Counted from the stretch's first letter, positions 37,918 through 46,582 are shown. The stretch: DNA of 64,000 nt from Pseudovibrio exalbescens (GCF_028737195.1 NZ_JAQZAJ010000001.1:310001-374000), one strand, 5' to 3'. Made by a program: numbers and translations. Notes: generated from the sequence alone by a model not told the origin.

Positions 37918-39509
37918 GCCGCAAGAACAAACGTACACGGCGTACCAACGCATCAACGCAGACCGACCAGCCAAAGGTCGCAAGGCTGCCCCGCGCCAGT
38001 AGCAAGCTGATCGCAACGGCTCAAAACGATATCACTGTTCCGTTTTACTCAGATGTGTTGGTGCCTCAGGATCCAACAATCGATGCCAAGGGACGCGGCA
38101 AGGGCCTCAAACTCTATGATGAGGTCATGCAGGATGGACGCGCGCGTACCACAATCAACAAACGCATCAGCAAGGTCACTCGCCGGGAATGGAATGTGGA
38201 GCCCGCGAGCGAAAACGCCAAGGATCTGGAGATTGCCCAGAGCGTAACTGGTATTTTGAAGGACTTGCCGTTCGACAGGATCTGCAAGCGGCTACTGAAG
38301 GCGGTTCTCAAGGGCTTTGCGGTTGCGGAGATCGTCTGGGGTCGAAAGGATGGGCTTATTGTCCCCATCGAAATCAAGGATGTTGACCCGTCTCGCTTTG
38401 TTTTTGACCGTGACTGGAACCCGCGTCTACTCACCTTGACGAGCGGCTTTGAAGGCGAAGCTCTGCCACCGCGCAAATTCATCGTGCATCGGTTTGATGA
38501 AGCGGGAAACAACCCCTATGGCCACGGGCTGGGCTCAGTGCTGTTCTGGCACGTGCTCTTCAAACGAGAAGGCGTGAGCTTCTGGATGAAGTTCATGGAC
38601 AAGTTCGCCTCTCCAATTCCATTTGGGCGCTATGCACATGGCACTTCCAAGCCGGAACAGGACAAGCTTCTGGGCGTGCTCAAGCAGATGGTCTCGCAAG
38701 GTGCGCTCGTTGCTCCGATCGGAACAGAAGTGGAGTTTCTCGAAGCCACCAGAGCTGGCGAAGCGGGCTACGAAGCGTGGGTGCGCTACTGGGATGAACA
38801 AACCAGTGAAGTCGTGCTTGGTTCAACCCTTGCCACAGGCGTAAAGGGGCAAGGATCAAGAGCTGCCAGCCAGACCCATGCCGATGAGACCGACGCTTTG
38901 GTTGATGATGATGCAGACGCTCTATCTGAAACCCTGAATGCCACACTCCTGCGATGGATTGTGGAGCTCAACTGGCCAGGCCAAAACGCGCCGCAAGTCT
39001 GGCGGCCACGTCCAAAGAACGAACAACTTGACGAGGAACACAAGAGCAAGCGCCATGATCGCCAGAAGAAGGGGCTGGAGGTATTGGGCCGCATGCGCCG
39101 TGAGGGCTTTGAACCCGAGGATGTAACTGTTTGGTTGAGTGACCTGGCGGGCGTCAATGTAAAGCCTGTGCAGATAAATGCGCCGTTAGATAAAGGCCCT
39201 TCTGACACACAAGACTTCGCTGAAGGAGACCTCCACCCGGTGGGAGAACTCACGCGGCAATTGGAGGAACTGGCGGGGCCAGAGGTTCATGACTGGATAG
39301 ACAAGATCAGAGAGACGGTTTCTGCTGCGGGCACCTATCAAGATGCCTCCGACGCCCTCCTTGAAGCCTATCCGCTTTTCTCCGCCGATCCACTGGGTAG
39401 CCTGATTGGGGACGGTTTGGCAGTTGCGGAAGCAATGGGCCGACTGGAGGTTATTGATGAGACCGGTGTCGTGAACATCTCAAAGGAGAGCGGCTCAAAA
39501 AAAAACTGA
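37914..39509 (+). CDS. Portal protein (DUF935, Mu gp29-like)
   Basis: 531 aa, ATGA-coupled to the terminase. DUF935 features: VPQDPTIDAKGRGKGLKLYDEVMQDGRA, KAVLKGFAVAEIVWG, PPRKFIVHRFDEAGNNPYGHGLGSVLFWHVLFK and the helical DETDALVDDDADALSETLNATLLRWIVELNWPG. Forms the DNA gate of the head. It ends at a TGA directly after an A9C run that forms a possible -1 slippery site. Confidence 0.93.
   Translation: MSRKNKRTRRTNASTQTDQPKVARLPRASSKLIATAQNDITVPFYSDVLVPQDPTIDAKGRGKGLKLYDEVMQDGRARTTINKRISKVTRREWNVEPASENAKDLEIAQSVTGILKDLPFDRICKRLLKAVLKGFAVAEIVWGRKDGLIVPIEIKDVDPSRFVFDRDWNPRLLTLTSGFEGEALPPRKFIVHRFDEAGNNPYGHGLGSVLFWHVLFKREGVSFWMKFMDKFASPIPFGRYAHGTSKPEQDKLLGVLKQMVSQGALVAPIGTEVEFLEATRAGEAGYEAWVRYWDEQTSEVVLGSTLATGVKGQGSRAASQTHADETDALVDDDADALSETLNATLLRWIVELNWPGQNAPQVWRPRPKNEQLDEEHKSKRHDRQKKGLEVLGRMRREGFEPEDVTVWLSDLAGVNVKPVQINAPLDKGPSDTQDFAEGDLHPVGELTRQLEELAGPEVHDWIDKIRETVSAAGTYQDASDALLEAYPLFSADPLGSLIGDGLAVAEAMGRLEVIDETGVVNISKESGSKKN
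39483..39509 (+). other. Candidate -1 programmed frameshift site at the portal/minor head junction
   Basis: AAGGAG (39483-39488) stands 11 nt before the heptamer A AAA AAC (39500-39506, in the portal frame), which is followed at once by the portal stop TGA. This spacing is like the SD-stimulated dnaX site. A -1 slip enters the frame of the gp30-like protein, which has no ATG, GTG or TTG before its conserved N terminus. Confidence 0.5.
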
Positions 39510-40855
39510 AAACGGGCGATCAGAGCATCAGTTTTGCAGCTCCCTTTGAAGAAGCCCTCGAGTTCTATCGCCAGAAGGTAAACTTGCCTTCCCAGGCTTG
39601 GACCGACCACCTTCATCAGGCGCATGATCGTGCCTTTGTCGTGGCCGGAGCCACCAAAGACGCCTTGTTGGAAGACTTCCGCACAGCCATTGATGATGCC
39701 ATTGGCAAGGGTGTCCCCTTGAAAGGTTGGCTGGACAAGAACGATATCTACCATCCCGGTTTTCTCGACAAGTTCGACGAAATCGTAAAACGCCACGGCT
39801 GGGACCATAAGGGCAAGCGGCTTTGGCGGGCACGGGTGATCTATGAAACCAATCTGAAAACAGCCTATGCCGCCGGGCGCTACAAGCAGATGCGCGAGCC
39901 TGCGACGCTCAAGGCCTTCCCATATTGGCAGTACGTTCACGCACATGAGCGGGTTCCGGTACAAGCGCGGGCATCGCACAAGGCATGGGATGGGTTGATA
40001 CTGCCTGCTACCGACCCTTGGTGGGATGTCTACTATCCGCCCAACGATTGGCTGTGTTCATGTGGGGTTCGACCGATCTCTAAGGCCCAGCTGAAACGCC
40101 TGGGCAAACAGGCCCCGGATCAGTCCCCCGCCATCACAAAGATCATCACACGGGATCCCGCCACTGGTGAGATGATCGAGTACCCGAAGGACGTTGGTAT
40201 GGGCTGGGGGCATGCCCCAGGGCAGACCTGGTCGGATGCCTTGGTGCCGAGAGAGCTACAAAAACCGCTCAGACCCAAACCCGCACTGCCAGATCTTGTT
40301 CCCGATGCAACCGGCACCATCAAGACAACCCGGATCAAACCCAAAGCGGAACCCGACCTGCCAAAACTTAGCGAGATCGCCGCTCCGGTTCCGAAACTGG
40401 AGCGAATGCCACCAGACCTTTCAGAGCGTGAGTATGTTGATGCGTTCTTGAGCCCGTTTGGGGCAAAACAAGGCAAGCCAAAGCTGGTGCGGGATAAAGC
40501 CGGCCACGTCCTCGTGATTTCCGAGGCCTTGTTCAAGAGTGCCACGGGGGCGTGGAAGGTAAAGAAGTTTGGCCGTGAGGCTTACATGACCTATCTGGCC
40601 GCAACCCTATCGGATCCAGACGAGATCTGGGTGGACTGGAGCACGGGCGAGCTTGGAGAAATTATCCTGGTACGCCGCTATCTTCGCTATTTTGAAGATG
40701 CCGCGGGGTTCATCTCGTTCAGCTATACCCGAAAAGGTTGGGAGGGGCAGACGGCGTTCACACCAGTCAATGGAACAGGAAACCCGCGTCCCAAGTATCT
40801 TGAAAACCACCGTTCGGGAGCGTTGCTTTACAGAAGAGCTGGAAGGAACGAGTGA
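39506..40855 (+). CDS. Phage minor head protein (Mu gp30/SPP1 gp7-like) with C-terminal nuclease-like domain
   Basis: About 449 aa if read from CTG 39506. The conserved start (FAAPFEEALEFYRQKVNLPSQAWTDH) lies upstream of the first standard start, TTG 39584, so either CTG is used or the protein is made by a -1 shift from the portal gene. Head-morphogenesis domain: TNLKTAYAAGRYKQMREPATLKAFPYWQYVHAHERVP and YYPPNDWLCSCGVRPIS with paired Cys. The C-terminal 140 residues (from LSEREYVDAFLSPFG to the end) look like the PBECR2 phage RelE/EndoU-like nuclease domain. Confidence 0.88.
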   Translation: MKTGDQSISFAAPFEEALEFYRQKVNLPSQAWTDHLHQAHDRAFVVAGATKDALLEDFRTAIDDAIGKGVPLKGWLDKNDIYHPGFLDKFDEIVKRHGWDHKGKRLWRARVIYETNLKTAYAAGRYKQMREPATLKAFPYWQYVHAHERVPVQARASHKAWDGLILPATDPWWDVYYPPNDWLCSCGVRPISKAQLKRLGKQAPDQSPAITKIITRDPATGEMIEYPKDVGMGWGHAPGQTWSDALVPRELQKPLRPKPALPDLVPDATGTIKTTRIKPKAEPDLPKLSEIAAPVPKLERMPPDLSEREYVDAFLSPFGAKQGKPKLVRDKAGHVLVISEALFKSATGAWKVKKFGREAYMTYLAATLSDPDEIWVDWSTGELGEIILVRRYLRYFEDAAGFISFSYTRKGWEGQTAFTPVNGTGNPRPKYLENHRSGALLYRRAGRNE

Positions 40856-40977
40856 TGGGCGAACTGTCTGGCGTGTCGGCCGCCGCCCTTCTGGTCTTTA
40901 AGATACAGCCATCGCCGCTGTTCATACACCAAAAGCGCTGTCATCACTCACTCTTAACATATGCTCGAAAGGCCTGA
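40855..40977 (+). CDS. Possible 40-aa ORF between gp30-like and gpG-like genes
   Basis: ATG overlaps the gp30-like stop (TGATG) and the frame stays open to TGA at 40975, 7 bp before the next start. One hydrophobic stretch (AAALLVFKI). It may be a coupled mini-gene or chance. Confidence 0.3.
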   Translation: MGELSGVSAAALLVFKIQPSPLFIHQKRCHHSLLTYARKA

Positions 40978-40983
40978 GGTTCA

Positions 40984-41472
40984 ATGATCTCTCTTATTCT
41001 CGACAGCAATGATTTCGAGCGCAGCGTCACTCGGCTTGCAGAGCGCGTTGCAGATACAAAAGTGGTTCACGATATCATCGGCGAAGTGCTGCTTGATGAG
41101 ACCCGAGAGCGCATTCGCAAGGAGCAAGCACCTGACGGCTCCAAGTGGCCGAGCTTGCATCCCATCACACTCAAGAACCGGCAGTCCAGATCCGGTATGC
41201 TGAGAGACAGTGGGGAACTGTTCCGCTCCATTCACAAGACCACCTCAGCGACCAGAGCTGAAGTCGGCACCAACCTCAACCATCCCAAGGTCTGGGCTAA
41301 CCAGTATGGCGCGACCATCAAGCCGCGCCGGGTGCCGTTCCTGGCAATTCCCTTTGGCAAGAGCGGAATTGTCTTGTCCAAGGGCGTCACCATCCCCGCG
41401 CGGCCCTTTATCGGCATCGGACGCGGAGATGAGGATTTGGTGAGGGAAACGCTGGAGGGGTACTTGGGTTGA
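40984..41472 (+). CDS. Virion morphogenesis protein (Mu gpG-like)
   Basis: 162 aa. Matches the phage virion morphogenesis (tail completion, P2 gpS/Mu gpG) family: EVLLDETRERIRKEQAPDGSKWPSLHPITLK, RSGMLRDSGELFRSI, VWANQYGATIKPRRVPFLAIP and PARPFIGIG. Takes part in joining head and tail. The last gene before the A/T-rich cargo. Confidence 0.88.
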   Translation: MISLILDSNDFERSVTRLAERVADTKVVHDIIGEVLLDETRERIRKEQAPDGSKWPSLHPITLKNRQSRSGMLRDSGELFRSIHKTTSATRAEVGTNLNHPKVWANQYGATIKPRRVPFLAIPFGKSGIVLSKGVTIPARPFIGIGRGDEDLVRETLEGYLG

Positions 41473-41609
41473 CCAGAATATGAATCCAATCGTCTAGCTG
41501 CACCGCAGCAATGGATAATACTAAAAAACTATCCATTACTGTGGAGCAAAAAGTGTAGACGTCTGAAAGGCCATTGCAATCAGAAGTTTATATGATTCTG
41601 GAGTTTTTT

Positions 41610-42605
41610 ATGACGTCAAAAAAAGCAGTGAATGTCCAGTATAGGAGTTTTCGTATAGTCAGCGAAAAGCCAATCAACAAAACAGTTTTCGAGCTTGTTG
41701 AGGAAAGCTTAGACGAAGTAGTTAATAACATAACTCGACGAAATGACCCAAAAATAAGGAGCCGCGAAATACAGGACAGCGGCATAGCTTTACTGAATCG
41801 ATATGAAGCTGTCAAAAATTGGAGCTTCGGAGAGCTGGTTTTATTCAATACAGATAACAATGTTCCAGTAGTAATACAGGAAGAAGGAGCTAATATTCTT
41901 GATTTAAGGAGAATGGAGCTAGAAAATGGAAGACATTTATTGAAAGGGGTTCTGTATTGCATTTTTGTAGATAATCATATTCTTTATATTCAACCGCCTA
42001 ATGTTAGTCAAAAACTTTTGGAGAACTATCTCGTATGGCTAATTTGCGATGTGGGTGCTAAACTGGACGGGGAAATTGCCTTGGATCCTAAAGTCGAAGC
42101 GGGTGGCGATGCCACAGACGTGGAGGATATCTCGATTTCCACTCGAAAACAGAGGCGTTCTGGAGCTAGATTAGAAGCCGAAGAAATCGACGTCGTCGAA
42201 GAACAAAAAGCAGATGGCGGCTCGTCCTCCGATATAAACACAGCGCTGAAGCTTGCGGATATAGTTGGGTTAGACAAGGCGAAGCTTGAGCAATTAGTTG
42301 AGAAGTCTGATGGGGCTGAACTGATTGCTGATGTGACCTTTAAGTTCAGACGGAAAGGTAAGAGAGTTCGGTTTAATCGTGTCGATATGGCGCCAATTCT
42401 ATCCGATATTGAGGAGGACAGCTTAAAACTCAGAGGGCAGAACGGTGAGATCACTGGAGAACTAACTCGGATTTCCTACAAGGGGGGACGGGTGGATGAA
42501 ACAGGAGGCTTATTAATCCCCGATGATGCCAGACGTGTTTTAATCGAAGCCTATCAACACTTTCGTTCTAATGCCTACATAGACGGCGAAGATTTGGAAC
42601 AATAA
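41610..42605 (+). CDS. Cargo protein A, unknown function (A/T-rich two-gene unit)
   Basis: 331 aa from ATG 41610 (GGAG at 7 nt; a TTG at 41574 would add 12 residues). No TM helix or signal peptide, so cytosolic. An N-terminal alpha/beta part of about 155 residues (ending NYLVWLICDVGAKL) is joined by an acidic linker (DISISTRKQRRSGARLEAEE) to a C-terminal part with basic FKFRRKGKRVRFNRVDM. The sequence is clearly richer in A/T than the flanking head genes. Its stop overlaps the next start (TAATG), so the two form one unit. I do not recognise the family. Superinfection exclusion or defence is a guess from position and partner. Confidence 0.8.
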   Translation: MTSKKAVNVQYRSFRIVSEKPINKTVFELVEESLDEVVNNITRRNDPKIRSREIQDSGIALLNRYEAVKNWSFGELVLFNTDNNVPVVIQEEGANILDLRRMELENGRHLLKGVLYCIFVDNHILYIQPPNVSQKLLENYLVWLICDVGAKLDGEIALDPKVEAGGDATDVEDISISTRKQRRSGARLEAEEIDVVEEQKADGGSSSDINTALKLADIVGLDKAKLEQLVEKSDGAELIADVTFKFRRKGKRVRFNRVDMAPILSDIEEDSLKLRGQNGEITGELTRISYKGGRVDETGGLLIPDDARRVLIEAYQHFRSNAYIDGEDLEQ

Positions 42606-43222
42606 TGGGACGTATTTCAAAGCTTGAGTTGCTTAGATTGACCTTTTTGCTAGGAGCAGCGCTTGCTGGCGGTCTTTATCTGGATGACGACGCACTCAAA
42701 GGGGTGGCCTCAATAATCGCCGGATTTGCTGGTCTGGCGATCTCTGCCCTCGTTCCTACTATGATCTGGTCCGCAACATCACTGCACACAAACTTTAAAG
42801 GTTTGGTGGAATTCAACAAATATCGGCAAGCGATCTCAAAACAGTTGAGCTTTTTGGGGGGCTTGTTCTTCTCGATCATTTTGTTAGGAGTTGTTTTGAT
42901 CCTAGGTGGCCTCTTCGGGTGGAAAGATGTCACAACATCGGTTGGGCCTCAGGCGTCGCATTGGTTCACCATCCATTGGATGGCGTTTATAAACGGTGCC
43001 ACTGTGTTTTTCTTATTGCAGGTGGGATTGAAGTTCGTCGCATTGGTGAGTGCAATCCGTAGCCTGTTTAACTTCCATGCCGATGCTATGGAAAAGCAGA
43101 TCAAGGACCAGATAAAGGAAAAGCATGACTTGATTGCAAGGTCGGACAAATTGCCAATGGACCCCCGGCGTGAGTTTGGAGAAACACTCGGAACACTCGG
43201 CGAGCACAACAAGCCACATTGA
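42605..43222 (+). CDS. Cargo protein B, 4-TM membrane protein
   Basis: 205 aa, translationally coupled to cargo protein A. Four predicted TM helices: about 11-27 (LTFLLGAALAGGLYLDD), 34-56, 84-105 (LGGLFFSIILLGVVLILGGLFG) and 125-150, then a charged C-terminal helix (DAMEKQIKDQIKEKHDLIARSDKL) in the cytosol. A membrane partner for the soluble protein A, a form seen in many sensor-effector pairs. No family recognised. Confidence 0.8.
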   Translation: MGRISKLELLRLTFLLGAALAGGLYLDDDALKGVASIIAGFAGLAISALVPTMIWSATSLHTNFKGLVEFNKYRQAISKQLSFLGGLFFSIILLGVVLILGGLFGWKDVTTSVGPQASHWFTIHWMAFINGATVFFLLQVGLKFVALVSAIRSLFNFHADAMEKQIKDQIKEKHDLIARSDKLPMDPRREFGETLGTLGEHNKPH

Positions 43223-43399
43223 TTCCAGAAGTGCATTTATTTTTAAATAGGCAGAGATGCAGTCTGACTAAAATCTTTTAATCCATGATTTTGAAATAGA
43301 CTTATGGAGAGCGCAACCTTCCTCTGCCATTATTTTTGATGAGAGCTTGTCGACCATACTTACCTCATTAGTTGTATCAGGTCATAGCTGTGTTGCATA

Positions 43400-43654
43400 T
43401 TAAGGCGGAGATGCTTCCACATCCACAGCCGCCTCATTACGAAAGCCTCCATGATCAGCCATGGGCTGTATTTTTCCACCTTGTCTCGTTTCAACCTCCT
43501 CCCGCTTGTACCCTCGACCTTTGCAATCCTCGCATTCCACTATAGCGAGGCAATATGGGTCCAGCACTCCATGCCCTTTGCATGAAGGGCACTGGATGTA
43601 CCGCACATCCGGTTGAGGGTCCGTGCTGTTCTTTGGCTCAGGTTTCATCAGCAT
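43400..43654 (-). CDS. Small DnaJ-type zinc-finger protein on the minus strand
   Basis: 84 aa from ATG 43654, with GGAGG 5 nt upstream. Two CxxCxGxG repeats (CPSCKGHG and CEDCKGRG) form one DnaJ-like zinc knuckle; the rest is polar. It faces the phage operon, beside the two cargo genes. Small proteins with such motifs are frequent in phages, role unknown. Confidence 0.65.
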   Translation of the reverse strand: MLMKPEPKNSTDPQPDVRYIQCPSCKGHGVLDPYCLAIVECEDCKGRGYKREEVETRQGGKIQPMADHGGFRNEAAVDVEASPP

Positions 43655-43968
43655 CTGTCCCTCCAGTTGGGTGTTGCTTTTCAAGGCGCACAGAGCGTTG
43701 AGTACACGCCTCAGCTAGCGCGGGCCCCATCTTTTTGAAGAGGCGGCGTTAGAGGCCCGTTAGAAACACACATGAAGCCTGTTTGATCTGACAATGGCGC
43801 TGGCCGTGCTGCTGGGCTACCCAACTTGCCCAACATGCATTTCAGAGATCCTGTTCACGAAGCTATGCGCGACACCCCAAAAGAGCGGCGGAAGTGTTCC
43901 GGCGCTCTTTTTTAATCTGGCTGCGATGATGGCTCCAACTTGAACTCAGGTGTTGGAGCAAACGCAAG
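43655..43968. other. 314-bp gap between cargo and protease gene
   Basis: No convincing ORF. It contains a bidirectional intrinsic terminator at 43880-43913 and must hold the promoter for the protease-capsid operon, or read-through must supply it. I see no clear activator dyad other than the terminator stem. Confidence 0.55.
43880..43913 (+). terminator. Intrinsic terminator after the cargo region
   Basis: AAAGAGCG-CGGAA pairs with TTCCG-CGCTCTTT (one G-G mismatch, 3-nt loop), followed by TTT, with A4 on the other side so it may work in both directions. It separates the cargo from the head genes. Confidence 0.82.
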
Positions 43969-45117
43969 ATGGGCAAAACAGGATCGTCAGCCACGACCAA
44001 ACAAATTGAGGTGTTTCGTCCAGGTACCTTCCTGTCAATGGGGGGCACCTCGTTCTCCATCACGGGTGACGAGCTGTCCGCTCTGGCGGAGCGATATGAT
44101 GCCAAGGTGAACCCGGTTCCCGTCGTCGTCGGCCATCCCAAGACGAACGCGCCTGCATATGGCTGGGTACAAAGCTTCTCATATGACGAAGCTTCCGAGC
44201 GTCTCGTCGCTGAAGTTGGCGACCTAGACCCAGCCTTTACCGAGGCCGTGGAGGCTGGCCGCTACAAAAAGATCTCCATGAGTTTCTTCCAGCCGGGCGC
44301 ACCATCAAATCCAGCGGGCAATGAGCTCTATCCCCGCCATGTCGGATTTCTGGGAGGTGCGGCCCCTGCTGTCTCCGGCCTGAAGCCCGTGGAGTTCGCT
44401 GAGGGCGATGATGTTGTCACCATCGAGTTTGGTGAGCGCGCCTTCAAGGATGTGGCTGGGCTGTTCCGCCGTATCCGCGAGTTTTTCATTGAAGAGCACG
44501 GCAAGGAAACCGCCGACAAGGTGATCCCCAACTGGGAGGTCAACTGGATTGATGAGGCGGAAGATACCTTGCCAGCGGCGGAGTTCAGCGAATTTTCAGA
44601 AACTGAAGAGGACGATCAGGTGAGAAATCCGAAAACGCCAAAGTCAAATCCGAAACCAGAAGAGAGCACAGAGTTTGCCACCCGTGAGGCCGCTCTTGCC
44701 GTACGAGAGGCGGCGCTCCAGGCGCGAGAAAGGCAAGCGCGCAGCAAGGAGCATGAGGACTTTGCCGACAATCTAGTCGGAGAAGGACGTCTCGCCTCCG
44801 GGCACAAGCCCCGTGTCGTGGCGCTTTTAAACGGGCTTGCACAAGCCGATGCCGGATCCGTTGATTTTGCTGAAGGCAAGGAGACCAAAACAGAAGACCT
44901 TTTGGAGTTGGCAAAAGGACTTTTCAAATCTCAGCCGAAGATCGTCGAGTTCGGTACTCACGACCTGGGAGAACCGGCACAAGGCGATGAAGTTGATGAA
45001 CAAACCATCGCACAAGAGGCCGTCGAGTTTCAGGCTTCAAAGCGGGAAGCGGGCATTGAAGTTTCCATGACGGATGCTGTCACGGCGGTGCGCAAGAAGC
45101 ATGGCCTGAAGGGCTAA
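43969..45117 (+). CDS. Head maturation protease with C-terminal scaffold (Mu I/Z-like)
   Basis: 382 aa. The N-terminal 150 residues match Mu-type protease I (IEVFRPGTFLSMGGTSFSITGDELSALAERYD, VVVGHPKTNAPAYGWVQ, KKISMSFFQPG, YPRHVGFLGGAAPAV). The remainder is charged and helical (EAALAVREAALQARERQARSKEHEDFADNLV), as in scaffolds. An in-frame GTG at 44620 (residue 218) with AGAGG 8 nt upstream could start a separate scaffold protein, as gene Z is nested in gene I of Mu. Confidence 0.88.
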   Translation: MGKTGSSATTKQIEVFRPGTFLSMGGTSFSITGDELSALAERYDAKVNPVPVVVGHPKTNAPAYGWVQSFSYDEASERLVAEVGDLDPAFTEAVEAGRYKKISMSFFQPGAPSNPAGNELYPRHVGFLGGAAPAVSGLKPVEFAEGDDVVTIEFGERAFKDVAGLFRRIREFFIEEHGKETADKVIPNWEVNWIDEAEDTLPAAEFSEFSETEEDDQVRNPKTPKSNPKPEESTEFATREAALAVREAALQARERQARSKEHEDFADNLVGEGRLASGHKPRVVALLNGLAQADAGSVDFAEGKETKTEDLLELAKGLFKSQPKIVEFGTHDLGEPAQGDEVDEQTIAQEAVEFQASKREAGIEVSMTDAVTAVRKKHGLKG

Positions 45118-45159
45118 GGCCTCTTTTCCCTACTCAATCAGCTAATCGGAGATGAAAAG

Positions 45160-45531
45160 ATGCAGCAGTTCGGGCTCATCAAGAACTTCACCAGTCAAGG
45201 TGCGACGGAAAAATACCGTCTCATAGCTCCTGGTACAAAGGGCGGACATACCAAATGTGCAGCATTGGACGAGAAGATCCTCGGTACGTCCGGTGTACGC
45301 GGCGCAAAAGACGGCGAGCGTCTTGACGTTTATCTGGATGGCATCCGTGCCGTCACCTTTGGTGGTGATGTGGCTTTTGGTGATCCCCTGACCAGTGATG
45401 CCCAGGGGCGCGCAATCAAAGCCGAGCCTGCCAGCGGCGTAACAATTGCCATCGGCGGTCATGCCATGTGCACGGCAACCGCAGGCGCGGTGGGCGATAT
45501 GCATGTGCTGCCCGGTTACATCACAGGCTAA
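45160..45531 (+). CDS. DUF2190-type head decoration protein
   Basis: 123 aa. The form (MQQFGLIKNFTSQGATEKYRLIAPGTKGGHTKCAA; then GVRGAKDGERLDVYLDGIRAVTFGGDVAFGDPLTSDAQGRAI) is that of DUF2190/capsid decoration proteins, placed between protease and capsid as usual. Confidence 0.82.
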   Translation: MQQFGLIKNFTSQGATEKYRLIAPGTKGGHTKCAALDEKILGTSGVRGAKDGERLDVYLDGIRAVTFGGDVAFGDPLTSDAQGRAIKAEPASGVTIAIGGHAMCTATAGAVGDMHVLPGYITG

Positions 45532-45576
45532 AGCGGCCCATTTCCACGTTTCCCAATCCCACCAAGGATCTCTTAG

Positions 45577-46512
45577 ATGTCTGCAACTGACCAGTTTACC
45601 GAAAGCCCAACGCTTACGGCCATCGCAATCGGCTACAAGAACCCGGATGTATCTCTGATTGCCAATGATGTGCTGCCCCGTGTCCCGACACCCCGCAGTT
45701 TCAAGTACCACAGGTATGATGAGGCTGGTGACTTCACCGTGCCCGATACACGTGTGGGCCGCCGTTCGGCACCTAACCAGGTCGAGATTGAAGGCACTGA
45801 AAAAGATGCATCTGTCGAAGCCTATGGCATCGACATTCCGCTCGACAACGTAACGATTGAGGAAGCCAAGAAGAACAAGTGGAACCCGGAGGGCAAGGCC
45901 ACCGAGCGGGCTACCAACATTGTCAATCTGGATCGCGAAATCCGAGTGGCTGCAATACTCTCCGATCCAACCAACTACCATGCGGATAACGTGGAAGCGC
46001 TTTCCGGTTCTGATCTGTTCTCTGATACAGCCAGTGATCCCATTTCGATCATCGAAGACATGATGGCAACGTGCTGGGTGAAACCAACCCAGCTCACTTT
46101 CGGCTTCAAGGTCTGGCGTGATTTGCGCAAGCACCCGAAGGTGGTCAAGGCCGTCCACGGAAACTCCGGAGATCAGGGACGCGCAACCCGAGAACAGGTT
46201 GCAGAGCTTCTTGAGGTCAAGCGCATTCTGGTTGGTGAAAGCCGCGTGAACCTGAAACGCCCTGGCGAAGATCCCGTTCTTGCCCGTGTCTGGGACAATG
46301 TGGTTACAGGTCAGTACATCGACCGCACTGCAGATACCAGCGGCGGCATGACATTCGGGTTCACGGCAGTTCACGGCACCAAGGTTGCGGGCTCTCTACC
46401 GGCCAATATGGGCATTCGCGGCGGCAAGTTCATTCGCTCTGCAGAAGAAGTGCGTGAGCTTATTGTTGCGCCACGTGCTGGCTTTCTCATCCAAAACGCC
46501 ACAGCCGCCTAG
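45577..46512 (+). CDS. Major capsid protein (Mu gpT/E type)
   Basis: 311 aa. Position after protease and decoration genes and motifs such as TAIAIGYKNPDVSLIANDVLPRVP and VWDNVVTGQYIDRTADTSGGMTFGFTAVHGTKVA support a HK97-fold major head subunit of the Mu-like/E family. SD GATCTCTTAG is weak, yet expression must be high. Confidence 0.9.
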   Translation: MSATDQFTESPTLTAIAIGYKNPDVSLIANDVLPRVPTPRSFKYHRYDEAGDFTVPDTRVGRRSAPNQVEIEGTEKDASVEAYGIDIPLDNVTIEEAKKNKWNPEGKATERATNIVNLDREIRVAAILSDPTNYHADNVEALSGSDLFSDTASDPISIIEDMMATCWVKPTQLTFGFKVWRDLRKHPKVVKAVHGNSGDQGRATREQVAELLEVKRILVGESRVNLKRPGEDPVLARVWDNVVTGQYIDRTADTSGGMTFGFTAVHGTKVAGSLPANMGIRGGKFIRSAEEVRELIVAPRAGFLIQNATAA

Positions 46513-46582
46513 GCCTTTTTCGCTGTTCTGAGACGGGGTCTTGCCCCGCACTGTCTTTCAATCAAACAAGAGACCAATTGAT

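Noticed and set aside
41490-41545. Inverted repeat AATGGATA/TATCCATT before the two-gene cargo as a transposon end
   Set aside because: It is one local hairpin; no partner copy lies on the other side of the cargo and no target duplication is visible.
43889-43901. CGGAAGTGTTCCG as a third copy of the putative activator dyad
   Set aside because: It is the apical part of an intrinsic terminator stem with flanking A and T tracts, so its symmetry is explained.
45142-46374. 410-aa minus-strand ORF across decoration and capsid genes
   Set aside because: Both plus-strand genes are clear phage head genes with proper spacing; the antisense frame has no support.
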